Shown piece after piece: positions 27,757 to 39,586 of a stretch of DNA of 64,000 bases (positions are counted from its first letter, which is position 1; each line of letters starts with the position of its first letter). The DNA is from Hyphomicrobiales bacterium (GTDB lineage: Bacteria; Pseudomonadota; Alphaproteobacteria; Rhizobiales; Phreatobacteraceae). Position numbers and translations under genes: made by a program. The stretch lies in NCBI GenBank assembly GCA_017304475.1, contig JAFKKV010000017.1, forward strand, positions 124,001-188,000, in the 5' to 3' direction. The notes beneath the pieces were generated by a model that saw only the letters and a program-made list of their open reading frames with translations, was not told the DNA's origin and made no database searches.

Positions 27757-30501
27757 TTGGGCGTGAACGTGGTCATCGTCGAATCGCCCGCCAAGGCGAA
27801 GACGATCAATAAATATCTCGGCTCGAACTACGAGGTCATCGCCTCGTTCGGCCACGTGCGCGATCTGCCGCCCAAGGACGGGTCGGTGAACCCCGATGAC
27901 GATTTCGCGATGATCTGGGAGGCCGACGGACGCGGCGCCAAGCGCATCTCCGAGATCGTCAAGGTCGTCAAGGGCGCCGGCAAGCTGATCCTGGCGACCG
28001 ACCCTGATCGCGAAGGCGAAGCCATTTCCTGGCATCTCCTGGAAGCGCTGCGCGAAAAGCGCGTGCTCAAGGACATGCCGGTCGAGCGGGTGACGTTCAA
28101 CGCCATCACCAAACAGGCCGTGCTGGAGGCCATGGCCAATCCGCGCGCCATCGACGTGGACTTGGTCGAGGCCTATCTCGCCCGCCGCGCGCTGGACTAC
28201 CTGGTCGGCTTCAACCTCTCGCCGGTGCTCTGGCGCAAGCTGCCGGGCGCCCGCTCGGCCGGCCGCGTGCAATCGGTGGCGCTGCGGCTCGTCTGTGAGC
28301 GCGAGGCCGAGATCGAACGCTTCGTGAAGAAGGAATACTGGTCGCTGGTGGCGACGCTCGCCACCCCGCGCGCCGAGAATTTCGAGGCGCGCCTGGTCGG
28401 CGCCGACGGCAAGAAGATCCAAAGGCTCGACGTTGGCACCGAGGCCGAGGCACGCGCCTTCGAAAAGGCCCTGCACGAGGCGCATTTCGCGGTGGCCGGT
28501 GTCGAGGCGAAACCCGCCAGGCGCAACCCCTACCCGCCCTTCACCACCTCGACCCTGCAGCAGGAGGCGAGCCGCAAGTTCGGCTTTGCCCCGAACCGCA
28601 CCATGCAGGTGGCCCAGCGCCTCTATGAAGGCGTCGATATCGGCGGCGAGACCGTCGGTCTCATCACCTATATGCGAACCGATGGCGTCGACGTGGCGCC
28701 CGAGGCGATCACCGAGATCCGCGGCCTGATCGGCAAGGATTTCGGCCCCCGCTACGCGCCCGGCTCGCCGCGCAAATATACCTCCAAGGTGAAGAACGCC
28801 CAGGAGGCCCACGAGGCGATCCGGCCGACCGACGCCCGCCGCCACCCGAAGGACGTGGCGCGCTTTCTCGAAGCCGAGCAGGCCAAGCTCTATGAGCTGA
28901 TCTGGAAACGCACCGTCGCCTCGCAAATGGAGAGCGCCGAGCTCGAGCGCACCACCGTCGATATCGTCGCCACCGTCGGCGGCCTGGGCTCGGCGATCGG
29001 GCGCAAGCTCGAACTGCGCGCCACCGGCCAGGTGGTCAAGTTCGACGGCTTCCTGACGCTTTATACCGAAGACCGCGACGACGACGGCGACGACGAGGAC
29101 GGCAAGCGCCTGCCGGCCATGACGGTCGGCGAGAAGGTCAGCAAGCAGGCGATCGCCACCACCCAGCACTTCACCGAGCCGCCGCCGCGCTATTCGGAAG
29201 CGAGCCTGGTCAAGCGCATGGAAGAGCTCGGCATCGGCCGGCCCTCGACCTATGCCGCCACCCTGCAGACGCTGCAGGACCGCGAATATGTGAAGATCGA
29301 GAAGAAGCGCCTGGTGCCCGAGGACAAGGGCCGGCTGGTCACCGCCTTCCTGGAAAACTTCTTCAACCGCTATGTCGAATACGGCTTCACCGCCGCGCTC
29401 GAGGAGAAGCTCGATCTCGTCTCCAACCACGAGCTCGACTGGAAGGCGCTGCTGCGCGACTTCTGGAAGGACTTCCACGCCGCGATCGACAGCACCAAGG
29501 AATTGCGCGTCGCCGACGTGCTGTCGGCGCTCAACGACAGCCTGGGCCCGCATATCTTCCCGGACAAGGGCAACGGCTCCAACCCGCGCCTCTGCCCGAC
29601 CTGCGGCAACGGCACATTGTCGCTGAAGCTCGGCAAGTTCGGCGCCTTCATCGGCTGCTCGAACTATCCCGAATGCCGCTTCACCCGGCAATTGTCGGCG
29701 CCCTCGGCGGAAGCCGTCGGCGACGGCCCGGCTGATGCCTCGCCCGACGGCACCCGCCGCCTCGGCGAGGATCCGGCGAGCGGCCTGGAGGTCACGGTCC
29801 GCGACGGCCGGTTCGGCCCCTATATCCAGCTCGGTGAGGGCGAAAAGCCCAAGCGCTCGTCGCTGCCCAAGGGCATGACGCCGGCCGCCCTCGATCTCGC
29901 ACTGGCGCTCGCCTTGCTGGCTCTGCCCAAGGAAGTCGCCGTCCATCCGGAAAGCGGCAAGCCGATCCTGGTCGGCCTCGGCCGCTATGGGCCCTATGTC
30001 CAGCACGACCGGACCTATGCCAACCTGGAAAAGGACGACGATCTCCTGGCGATCGGCGCCAACCGGGCGATCGACCTGATCGTCGCCAAGGAGACCGGCG
30101 GCGGCAAGGGCCGCTTCGGCCGTGCGGCCGCGGCGCCTGGCCGCGAGCTCGGCGAGCACCCGACGCTGGGCGGCCCGATGACGGTGATGGCCGGCCGCTA
30201 TGGGCCCTATGTCAAGCATGGCGCGGTCAATGCCACCTTGCCCAAGGGCAAGAGCCCGGAAGCGCTGACCATCGAGGAAGCGGTTCAGCTGATCGCGGCG
30301 CGTGCGGAAGCGGGCGGTTCGTCGAAGAAGCCGTTCAAGCGCGGCAAGGCCGCCGCCAATGGCGAGGCCAAATCCGAGGCCAAGGCCAAGCCGGCGGCCA
30401 AGGCCAAGGCGAAGTCGGGCGCGGCCAAGACCAAGGCCGAGCCCAAATCCGCCGCGTCCAAAGCCAAGGCGGCCCCGAAGGCCAAGGCCGCCAAGGCATG
30501 A
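27757..30501 (+). CDS. topA: DNA topoisomerase I
   Basis: This ~914-residue type IA topoisomerase relaxes negative supercoils. It has an N-terminal TOPRIM domain (VIVESPAKAKTINKYLG, DPDREGEAISWHL), the active-site tyrosine in TYMRTDGVD, a zinc-ribbon (CPTCGNG...GCSNYPEC, about residues 615-645) and several repeated C-terminal domains (GRYGPYVQH, GRYGPYVKHG). The last ~60 residues are Lys/Ala-rich. A TTG at 27757 is preferred because AAAGGA lies nine bases upstream; a GTG two codons later, at 27763, is the alternative. Confidence 0.95.
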   Translation: MGVNVVIVESPAKAKTINKYLGSNYEVIASFGHVRDLPPKDGSVNPDDDFAMIWEADGRGAKRISEIVKVVKGAGKLILATDPDREGEAISWHLLEALREKRVLKDMPVERVTFNAITKQAVLEAMANPRAIDVDLVEAYLARRALDYLVGFNLSPVLWRKLPGARSAGRVQSVALRLVCEREAEIERFVKKEYWSLVATLATPRAENFEARLVGADGKKIQRLDVGTEAEARAFEKALHEAHFAVAGVEAKPARRNPYPPFTTSTLQQEASRKFGFAPNRTMQVAQRLYEGVDIGGETVGLITYMRTDGVDVAPEAITEIRGLIGKDFGPRYAPGSPRKYTSKVKNAQEAHEAIRPTDARRHPKDVARFLEAEQAKLYELIWKRTVASQMESAELERTTVDIVATVGGLGSAIGRKLELRATGQVVKFDGFLTLYTEDRDDDGDDEDGKRLPAMTVGEKVSKQAIATTQHFTEPPPRYSEASLVKRMEELGIGRPSTYAATLQTLQDREYVKIEKKRLVPEDKGRLVTAFLENFFNRYVEYGFTAALEEKLDLVSNHELDWKALLRDFWKDFHAAIDSTKELRVADVLSALNDSLGPHIFPDKGNGSNPRLCPTCGNGTLSLKLGKFGAFIGCSNYPECRFTRQLSAPSAEAVGDGPADASPDGTRRLGEDPASGLEVTVRDGRFGPYIQLGEGEKPKRSSLPKGMTPAALDLALALALLALPKEVAVHPESGKPILVGLGRYGPYVQHDRTYANLEKDDDLLAIGANRAIDLIVAKETGGGKGRFGRAAAAPGRELGEHPTLGGPMTVMAGRYGPYVKHGAVNATLPKGKSPEALTIEEAVQLIAARAEAGGSSKKPFKRGKAAANGEAKSEAKAKPAAKAKAKSGAAKTKAEPKSAASKAKAAPKAKAAKA

Positions 30502-30606
30502 GCCGGCAGCCGGCCAGCTCTGGCGCGGATCGTCGTTTCGCCGAATCCGCCAATAGGTTAGCGTCGAGGGGCCGTCGCTCCTCGCCGCTGCCAGGAACCG
30601 AGATCA

Positions 30607-32925
30607 TTGCCCCGTAAGCCGAAGACCGAACACCTCTCCCGCCTGCCGAGCCGCGACGAGGTGCTCGCCTTCATCGCGACCCAGACCGGCCATATCGGCA
30701 AGCGCGAGGTCGCCCGCCATTTCGGCCTGCACGGCGCCGACAAGGTCGCGCTGAAGCACTTGCTCAAGGACATTGTCGGCGAAGGCCTGGTCACCAAGGG
30801 CCGCGGCAAGCTGCACAAGCCCGGCGCGCTGCCGAATGTCCTGGTGGTCGACGTGGCGAGCCGCGACGCCGAGGGCGACCTGATCGGCAGCCCCGCCGAA
30901 TGGGACGAGGCCGAGCACGGCCCGGCCCCGGACATCGTCATCGCCGTGCCGCGCAAGGCGCGCCCGGGTGATCCCGCTCCCGGTCTCGGCGACCGGGTGC
31001 TGGTGCGCATCGCCGATGGCGGCGCGCCGAGCGACGATGTCAGGCCGGTGGCTCGGGTCATGAAGATCCTCGATCGCGGCCGGGCCCGCCTGATCGGCGT
31101 GTTCCGCGCGGTCCCCGGCCATGGCGGGCGGCTCATGCCGGTCGACAAGAAGAATCTCGGGCGGGAACTGCATATCCCCGAGGAGGCCGTGGGCGAGGCC
31201 CGGGACGGCGACCTGGTCGCCGTCGACGTCATCAGGAATGCGCGCTTCGGCGCGCCGGTCGCCAAGGTGCGCGAGCGGCTCGGCAACCTGAACAGCGAAA
31301 AGGCGATCTCGCAGATCGCCATCGAGGTGCACGGCATTCCCCATGTCTTCCGCGCCGATACGCTGGCCGAGGCCGAGCGGGCGCGGGCCGTGGCGCCTGA
31401 TGGCCGCGAGGACTGGCGCAAGCTGCCACTGGTCACCATCGATCCGGCCGATGCCAAGGACCATGACGACGCGGTTCATGCCGAACCGGACCCCTCGCCC
31501 GACAATGCCGGCGGCTTCATCCTGACCATCGCCATCGCCGATGTCGCGGCCTATGTGCGGCCGGGATCGGCGCTCGACCGCGAAGCGGCGCTGCGCGGCA
31601 ATTCGGTCTATTTCCCCGACCGGGTCGTGCCCATGCTGCCCGAGCGCATTTCCAACGACCTGTGTTCGCTGCGACCTCGCGAGGACCGCCCGGCCATGGC
31701 CTGCCGGGTGATCGTCCGGGCCGACGGCCGGCGCAAGTCGCATTCGTTCCACCGCATCCTCATGCGCTCGGCCGCAAAGCTCGCCTATGCCCAGGCCCAG
31801 GCGGCGGTCGACGGCCATCCGGACGAGATCACCGAACCCATCGTCGAGCCGATCCTCAAGCCGCTCTGGGAAGCCTATGCCGCCTTGAAGCGGGCGCGCG
31901 ACGACCGCGAACCGCTCGATCTCGACCTGCCCGAGCGCAAGATCCTGTTGAAGCCCGACGGCACGGTCGACCGGGTCGTGGTGCCGGCCAGGCTCGATGC
32001 CCACCGGCTGATCGAGGAAATGATGATCCTCGCCAATGTCTGCGCCGCCGAGACATTGGAAAAGCATCGCATCGCCTGCATGTACCGGATCCACGACGTG
32101 CCGAGCTATGAGAAGCTGCTGGCGCTCAAGGACTTCCTGAAGACGCTCGATATATCCTTGCCCAAGGCGGCGCTGCTCCGGCCGTCCAATTTCAACCAGA
32201 TCCTGGCGCGCGCCAAAGGCACGGACTCGACCGAGCTGATCAACCAGGTGGTGCTGCGCTCGCAGTCCCAGGCCGAATATTCGCCCGAGAATATCGGCCA
32301 TTTCGGCCTCAATCTCCGCCGCTACGCCCATTTCACCTCGCCGATCCGCCGCTATGCCGACCTGATCGTCCATCGCGGCCTGGTCCGCGCGCTAGGCCTT
32401 GGCGCCGACGGCCTGCCCGATACCCAGGCCGCGGCCCTCGCCGAGATCGGCGCCGAGATCTCGGCCGCCGAGCGGCGCGCCATGGCCGCCGAGCGCGAGA
32501 CCATCGACCGGCTGATCGCGGCCCATCTCTCCGAACGCGTCGGCGACATCTTCGGCGCGCGCATTTCCGGCATGACCCGCTCCGGCCTGTTCGTGAAGCT
32601 CGACGATACCGGCGCCGACGGCTTCGTGCCGGCCTCCACCATTGGCGGCGACTATTTCCGCTACGAGGAGGGCCAGCAGGCTCTCGTCGGCACCCGCACC
32701 GGCGAAACCTACCGGCTCGGCGATCCCGTCACCGTCAAGCTGGTGGAGGCGGCCCCGGTTGCCGGAGCTCTGCGTTTCGAACTGATGAGCGATGGCCGCG
32801 CCGGGCTTGCTCCTAGGGGAACAGGGGCGCACATACGGCGCAATGACGGCTTCGGCGACGGCCGGCGCGCGCGTCCGGGCGACAAGCCGGCGAAACCGTC
32901 CTGGAAACGCAAGGGCCGCAGATGA
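30607..32925 (+). CDS. rnr: Ribonuclease R
   Basis: This 772-residue 3'-5' exoribonuclease degrades structured RNA. The order is an N-terminal winged-helix region (RDEVLAFIATQTGHIGKREVARHFG), cold-shock-like domains, the catalytic RNB domain (TIDPADAKDHDDAVHAE with the metal-binding aspartates; SFHRILMRSAAKLAYAQ), RRYAHFTSPIRRYADLIVHR, and a C-terminal S1 domain (FGARISGMTRSGLFVKLDD). The start is a TTG with AGGAA about ten bases upstream. The stop overlaps the DUF983 start (ATGA). Confidence 0.94.
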   Translation: MPRKPKTEHLSRLPSRDEVLAFIATQTGHIGKREVARHFGLHGADKVALKHLLKDIVGEGLVTKGRGKLHKPGALPNVLVVDVASRDAEGDLIGSPAEWDEAEHGPAPDIVIAVPRKARPGDPAPGLGDRVLVRIADGGAPSDDVRPVARVMKILDRGRARLIGVFRAVPGHGGRLMPVDKKNLGRELHIPEEAVGEARDGDLVAVDVIRNARFGAPVAKVRERLGNLNSEKAISQIAIEVHGIPHVFRADTLAEAERARAVAPDGREDWRKLPLVTIDPADAKDHDDAVHAEPDPSPDNAGGFILTIAIADVAAYVRPGSALDREAALRGNSVYFPDRVVPMLPERISNDLCSLRPREDRPAMACRVIVRADGRRKSHSFHRILMRSAAKLAYAQAQAAVDGHPDEITEPIVEPILKPLWEAYAALKRARDDREPLDLDLPERKILLKPDGTVDRVVVPARLDAHRLIEEMMILANVCAAETLEKHRIACMYRIHDVPSYEKLLALKDFLKTLDISLPKAALLRPSNFNQILARAKGTDSTELINQVVLRSQSQAEYSPENIGHFGLNLRRYAHFTSPIRRYADLIVHRGLVRALGLGADGLPDTQAAALAEIGAEISAAERRAMAAERETIDRLIAAHLSERVGDIFGARISGMTRSGLFVKLDDTGADGFVPASTIGGDYFRYEEGQQALVGTRTGETYRLGDPVTVKLVEAAPVAGALRFELMSDGRAGLAPRGTGAHIRRNDGFGDGRRARPGDKPAKPSWKRKGRR

Positions 32926-33362
32926 CCGTCCAGATCCTGCATGGTTCGCCGGTTGCCGAAACGAGCCGGCCCGAGCGCAATCTGTGGACGGCGCTGAAGC
33001 GCGGCGCGCTCTGCCGCTGCCCGAATTGCGGCAAGGGACGCATGTTTTCGTCCTATCTGAAGGTCGCCCCGCATTGCGACAGCTGCGGCGAGGCGCTCTA
33101 CCACCACCGCGCCGACGATGCCCCGCCCTATCTCACCATCATGGTGGTCGGCCATATCGTCGTGCCGCTCCTGATGTGGGTGGAGCTGCATTACGAACCG
33201 GCTTTGTGGATCCATTTCATTCTCTGGCTGCCGCTGACCCTGGTCCTCTGCCTGGGCCTGCTGCCGCCGCTCAAGGGCCTGGTGGTCGCGCTGCAATGGG
33301 CGCTGCGCATGCATGGCTTCGATCCCGACAGCCCGGAAGCAAAAGAACAAGCGAGCATCTGA
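32922..33362 (+). CDS. DUF983 membrane protein
   Basis: This 146-residue protein matches DUF983. A zinc-ribbon-like N-terminus (CRCPNCGKGRMFSSYLK...HCDSCGEALYHH) holds two CxxC pairs, followed by two predicted membrane helices (about residues 65-85 and 90-115). Function is not established. It is a constant neighbour of rnr in Hyphomicrobiales and is translationally coupled here through ATGA. Confidence 0.85.
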   Translation: MTVQILHGSPVAETSRPERNLWTALKRGALCRCPNCGKGRMFSSYLKVAPHCDSCGEALYHHRADDAPPYLTIMVVGHIVVPLLMWVELHYEPALWIHFILWLPLTLVLCLGLLPPLKGLVVALQWALRMHGFDPDSPEAKEQASI

Positions 33363-33364
33363 CC

Positions 33365-34123
33365 ATGAGCGACCAGGCCCCAGCGAATCCGGGCACGGCC
33401 CTTGCCGAACGCCTGACCAAGACCGAACGCGAGCAGCGCTGGGCCAACCAGAAGCCGGTCGACGCAGCGACCCTCATCCTGATCGACCGCAACGGCCCCG
33501 AGCCGAAAGTGCTGATGGGCAAGCGCCGGCACGACCTGAAATTCATGCCCGGCAAATTCGTTTTCCCCGGCGGCCGGCGTGATCCCGACGACCGCAGCAT
33601 GCCGGTTTTCGGCACGCTCGACAGCCATGCCGAGGCGCGCCTGATGAAGCGCGTCCAGCGCCCGTCGTTGTCGCGTGCCCGCTCGCTGGCGCTGACCGCC
33701 ATTCGCGAGACCTTCGAGGAGACCGGGCTGATGCTCGGCACCAAGGATGCCGGCGCTCCCGAAGGCGTGCCCAAGGGCTGGGAAGGTTTCGCCGAGCACG
33801 GCGTGTTTCCCGATCTCGAATCGCTGCAATTCGTCGCCCGCGCCATCACCCCGCCGCGCCGGCCGAAGCGCTTCGACACGCGCTTCTTCGCCTGCGATGC
33901 CGACCATGTCGCGCACCGTATCGAGGGCGTCGTCGGGCCGCATGCCGAGCTGGTCGAGCTGAAATGGCTGACCCTGAAGGACGCGCTCCAGGAAGATCTC
34001 CCGACCATCACCACGGTGGTGCTGGAAGAGCTCGGTAACCGCATCGCCAAGGGGTTTTCACCGCTCCTGCCGGTGCCCTTCTATTTCATGGTGCGCAAGG
34101 AATTCCGCCGCGAAGAGCTTTGA
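33365..34123 (+). CDS. NUDIX hydrolase
   Basis: This 252-residue protein starts two bases after the DUF983 stop. It carries a NUDIX box with a long insertion: FPGGRRDPDD near the start, then AIRETFEETGLMLG (RE-x-x-EE-x-G) about 50 residues later. NUDIX enzymes cleave nucleoside diphosphates linked to another moiety; this subfamily has no assigned substrate. The order rnr-DUF983-NUDIX is conserved in the group. An rpmG gene, often next in line, is not present here. Confidence 0.88.
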   Translation: MSDQAPANPGTALAERLTKTEREQRWANQKPVDAATLILIDRNGPEPKVLMGKRRHDLKFMPGKFVFPGGRRDPDDRSMPVFGTLDSHAEARLMKRVQRPSLSRARSLALTAIRETFEETGLMLGTKDAGAPEGVPKGWEGFAEHGVFPDLESLQFVARAITPPRRPKRFDTRFFACDADHVAHRIEGVVGPHAELVELKWLTLKDALQEDLPTITTVVLEELGNRIAKGFSPLLPVPFYFMVRKEFRREEL

Positions 34124-34205
34124 GGCGAGTGCCGGCGGGCTACAGGGCTGCGGCCAGGGACCAGCGCGCGTCGCGAAGAGGCTCGACCGTAGTTGTCGTC
34201 ACTGA

Positions 34206-34367
34206 CGTCACCCCCGGCGGAGCGAAGCGACGGGAAGGGGGTCCAGGAGTCGCAGCAACCGCGCTCGCGGCTTCATATGTTCGAGTGATCGCTGTGTCGG
34301 GGGCGGGCTCTGAAACTCCTGGTCCCCCTTCCCCTCCCTCGCTTCGCTCAGTCGGCCGGGGGTGACG
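34206..34367. repeat. Family C palindromic repeat, copy 1
   Basis: This ~160-bp element begins CGTCACCCCCGGC and ends in the inverted GCCGGGGGTGACG. Inside it has GGAAGGGGGTCCAGGAGTCG and CCGCGCTCGCGGCTTCATAT on the left and the inverted CTCCTGGTCCCCCTTCCCC on the right. A second copy is at 39587-39742. It takes up a large part of the 419-bp gap between the NUDIX and MFS genes; the rest of the gap (34368-34542) shows no gene or clear promoter. Confidence 0.85.
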
Positions 34368-34542
34368 TACAGCGCGCATGAAAACGCGTTGTGTTGGTTC
34401 GGCAGCGCGGCTCGGCTCCGCCTGAGCAATTGCATTGCCTGAGGGACATAGCGACGGCCGCGACCGGCGGAGCTGCGCCGGCCTGCCCGGCGCCCGGCCG
34501 CCTTGTCATCGCCGCGTTGCTTGGCCATGACAGGCCCCGATC

Positions 34543-35721
34543 ATGACCAGCATCACCGCCACGCCCGCCCCCGACACCCGCCGCCTCGTCCTTTCGATCG
34601 GGGCCGCGGTCGCCTGCATCGTCGCGGTCGGCCTCGGCCTGTCGCTGTCGATCCCGCTCCTGTCCTTCGCGCTCGATGCCAGGGGCGCCTCGCGCACCCT
34701 GATCGGGCTCAATGCCGCGATGGGTGGTGTCGCGACCATCGTCTTCGCGCCGTTCATCTCGGGCTGGGCGCGCAGCTTCGGCGTCCGTCCGGTGCTGGCG
34801 GCAGCCATCGTCGTCGGCATCCTGTCCTTCCTCGGCTTCCTGGTGGCCGAGCCGCTCTGGTCCTGGTTCGTGCTGCGCTTCGTCTTCGGCGCATCGCTCG
34901 CCGTGCTCTTCGTGCTGTCGGAATATTGGATCAACGCGGTCGCCCCGGAGGCGCGGCGCGGCCTGGTGCTCGGCATCTACGCCACCGCGCTCTCGCTCGG
35001 CTTCGCGGCAGGCCCCCAGATCCTCACCCTGGTCGGGACTTCGGGGTCGGCGCCCTTCCTGGTCGGCTCGGCGCTGTTCGCGCTCGCGGCCCTGCCGGTG
35101 GCGCTGTCCCGGGGCATGGCCCCGACGATCGACGAGAAGCCATCGCGGGGCTTTGCCGCCTTCCTGTGGGTCGCACCGGCGGCGACACTGGCGGCGCTCG
35201 TCTTCGGCGCCGCCGAGACCGGCGCCTTCGCGCTCCTGCCGCTCTACGGAACCTCGATCGGTTTCGATGCGGCCGGCGCCGCCACGCTCATTTCGCTGGT
35301 CTCGCTCGGCAATCTCCTGTTCCAGATCCCGATCGGCCTCGTCGCCGACCGCGTCGACCGGCGCTTCGTCCTGCTCTTCTGCGGCCTTGCCGGGGCCGCC
35401 GGCATGACGCTGATGGCGATCCTTCCCATGCCGCGCGAAGCGCTGATGCTCCTGCTGTTCGTCTGGGGCGGCATCGTCTCCGCGCTCTACACGGTCGGCC
35501 TCACCCATCTCGGCAGCCGCTTCCGCGACGCCGATCTCGCCCAGGCCAATGCCGCCTTCGTCGTCATGTATTCCGTCGGCCTGATCATCGGGCCGCCCAT
35601 GGCCGGGATCCGCATGGACCTGTGGCCGCCGAACGGCCTGCCGGCCACGCTCGCGACGCTGTTCGCAGCCTATGTCGTCGTGGTCTTCGTGCGCATCGTC
35701 AGGACGCGCGGCAAGGTCTGA
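34543..35721 (+). CDS. Major facilitator superfamily transporter
   Basis: This 392-residue protein has about 12 hydrophobic helices. MFS features are LIGLNAAMGGVATIVFAPFISGWARSFG (loop 2-3 region) in the N half and the equivalent IPIGLVADRVDRRFVL in the C half. It resembles the sugar-efflux/drug-efflux group (YcaD-like), but the substrate cannot be assigned. The gene stands alone between a family C repeat and the convergent glmS gene. Confidence 0.85.
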   Translation: MTSITATPAPDTRRLVLSIGAAVACIVAVGLGLSLSIPLLSFALDARGASRTLIGLNAAMGGVATIVFAPFISGWARSFGVRPVLAAAIVVGILSFLGFLVAEPLWSWFVLRFVFGASLAVLFVLSEYWINAVAPEARRGLVLGIYATALSLGFAAGPQILTLVGTSGSAPFLVGSALFALAALPVALSRGMAPTIDEKPSRGFAAFLWVAPAATLAALVFGAAETGAFALLPLYGTSIGFDAAGAATLISLVSLGNLLFQIPIGLVADRVDRRFVLLFCGLAGAAGMTLMAILPMPREALMLLLFVWGGIVSALYTVGLTHLGSRFRDADLAQANAAFVVMYSVGLIIGPPMAGIRMDLWPPNGLPATLATLFAAYVVVVFVRIVRTRGKV

Positions 35722-35829
35722 GCGGATAGGCCATTGACGCGCACGGCTTCCCTTGATGCCATGCATTTCAATTCCCGACGACCACACTCTCAATGGCCGC
35801 CGGGATTGAAGGCCTGAATCAGCCCTGCC

Positions 35830-37656
<1,827 letters not shown>

Positions 37657-37794
37657 GCTGATAGCTCCATCCGAATCCGGCTACCGATAGCCGGTCCGTT
37701 ACCAAGGTCCGTTTAACGGCGAAGACCTATCCGACTGAAATGAATTGATGTTTCGGATTGAGACAGGGTGGCGTCACAAGGTCTGGTCGAAAAC

Positions 37795-37811
37795 GTATTG
37801 CGAATCAATAC
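37795..37811. promoter_or_regulatory. Inverted repeat between glmS and the binding-protein gene
   Basis: GTATTG-CGAAT-CAATAC is a perfect 6-bp inverted repeat with a 5-bp spacer in the 298-bp divergent region. It is AT-richer than its surroundings and could be an operator for either gene. The same region has CACGTAGCGTTACGCC at 37834-37849, which shares an 11-mer with the box cluster after trpC. No clear promoter was found. Confidence 0.35.
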
Positions 37812-37954
37812 ACTTGATCCGCCCAATAATCCTCACGTAGCGTTACGCCAAGACCTTCGCCACGCGACGGGAGACAGGTCGCGGCGCCGGTGCTAATCGG
37901 CTGGCCGACATCGATCGTCGCCGCCAGGCGAGATTCATCGGGGGACAATCCATT

Positions 37955-39532
37955 ATGACATTCCTGAAGAGGTCCCTCGCCTGGACCGTCCTGGCGCTCG
38001 CATCCTGCCTGTGGGGGCTCGAGGCCTCCGCCCAGGGCGTCCTTCGGGTCGCCATGCATGCCGATGTGCGCGCCATCGACCCGATCTTCTCGACGGCCTA
38101 CATCACCCGCAATCACGGCTATATGGTATACGACACGCTGTTCGCGATGGATGCCAATGGCGAGATCAAACCCCAGATGGTCGACCGCTGGGAGGCCTCG
38201 GCCGATGGGCTGACCTATACGTTCAAGCTGCGCGACGGCCTCCTCTGGCATGACGGCCAGCCGGTCACCGCCGAGGATTGCATCGCCTCGATCCGGCGCT
38301 GGGGCGCCCGCGACACGCTCGGCCAGACGGTGCTCGGTTTCGTCGCCGACATGACCGCCACCGGCGCCGACAGCTTCACCATCACCTTGAAGGAAAAGAC
38401 CGGCCTGCTGATCTACGCGCTGGGCAAGCCGTCCTCGACCGTCCCCTTCATGATGCCCAAGCGCTTCGCCGAGACGCCGCCGACGGTGCAGATCTCCGAG
38501 GTCATCGGCTCCGGGCCCTTCATGTTCAGGCGCGACGAATGGCGGCCGGGCAACAAGGCGGTCTATGTCCGCTTCGACCGCTACCGGCCCCGCGCCGAGC
38601 CGCCCTCCGCGCTCGCCGGCGGCAAGGTCGCCCGTTTCGACCGGATCGAATGGCTCGTGCTGGCCGACCAGCAGCAGGCGGTGAATGCCCTGCTCGCCGG
38701 CGAAATCGACGTGCTGGAGGCGGTGCCCCATGATCAGGCGCCCCTGCTCGAGGCCGACCGCAACATCCGCATGTGGAGCGCCAATCCGCTCGGCAGCCAG
38801 TACAGCTTCCGCCCCAACCACCTGCAGAAGCCCTTCGACGATCCCCGCATCCGCCAGGTTCTCTGGCACGCCCTGAACCAGGAGGATTTCCTGCAGGCGA
38901 CCGTCGGCAATCCGGAATTCTATTCGGTCTGCCGCTCGATCTTCGTCTGCCCGTCGCGCCTGATGACGGAGGCCGGCATGGAGGGTTTGCTCGAAGGCAA
39001 TTCCAGGCGCGCCCGCGAACTCCTCAAGGAGGCGGGTTATGACGGCACGCCGATCGTGCTGCTGCACGCAACCGATGTCGCCTCGCTCGCCAATCTCGCA
39101 CCGGTCGCCAAGGCTTTGCTGGAGCGTGCCGGCTTCAAGGTCGACATGCAGGCGATGGACTGGGCGACGCTCGTCTCCCGGCTGCAGAAGCGCGATCCGG
39201 CCAATGCCGGCGGCTGGAGCGCCTATGCCTCGTCCTGGAGCGCCGCCGACATTCTCGATCCCGTCATGAACGGCTTCCTCAATTCGCGCTGCGAACGCGC
39301 CATGATCGGCTGGCCCTGCGACCCCGAGATGGAACGGCTGCGCGACAGCTTCGGCCGCGAGACCGATCCTATCAGGCAGAAGGAGATCGCGGCGGCCGTG
39401 CAGCGCCGGGCGATCGAATGGACGCCCATGGTGCCGCTCGGCCAGAGGCGCGACCGCATGGCCACGCGCAGCAACATCACAGGCGTCGTGCCCGCACCGG
39501 TGACGGTGTTCTGGAACATGAGCCGGCAGTAA
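37955..39532 (+). CDS. ABC transporter substrate-binding protein, family 5
   Basis: This 525-residue periplasmic protein has a signal peptide (KRSLAWTVLALASCLWG, cleavage probably after ASAQ near residue 27) and the family 5 solute-binding fold (VLRVAMHADVRAIDPIFSTAYITRNHG, LRDGLLWHDGQPVTAEDC). Members bind dipeptides, oligopeptides, nickel or opines. Permease and ATPase genes normally follow, but here none do, so it is an orphan subunit that may work with a transporter encoded elsewhere. Substrate unknown. Confidence 0.9.
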   Translation: MTFLKRSLAWTVLALASCLWGLEASAQGVLRVAMHADVRAIDPIFSTAYITRNHGYMVYDTLFAMDANGEIKPQMVDRWEASADGLTYTFKLRDGLLWHDGQPVTAEDCIASIRRWGARDTLGQTVLGFVADMTATGADSFTITLKEKTGLLIYALGKPSSTVPFMMPKRFAETPPTVQISEVIGSGPFMFRRDEWRPGNKAVYVRFDRYRPRAEPPSALAGGKVARFDRIEWLVLADQQQAVNALLAGEIDVLEAVPHDQAPLLEADRNIRMWSANPLGSQYSFRPNHLQKPFDDPRIRQVLWHALNQEDFLQATVGNPEFYSVCRSIFVCPSRLMTEAGMEGLLEGNSRRARELLKEAGYDGTPIVLLHATDVASLANLAPVAKALLERAGFKVDMQAMDWATLVSRLQKRDPANAGGWSAYASSWSAADILDPVMNGFLNSRCERAMIGWPCDPEMERLRDSFGRETDPIRQKEIAAAVQRRAIEWTPMVPLGQRRDRMATRSNITGVVPAPVTVFWNMSRQ

Positions 39533-39586
39533 GGGCTGGGCGCGTCGGGGCGGGGTCGGGCGTTGTTCCGCGCCGGAACCACCATA

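Noticed and set aside
27499-30219. A 906-codon open frame antisense to topA
   Set aside because: Same cause; low-complexity Ala/Gly/Arg product opposite a clear topA.
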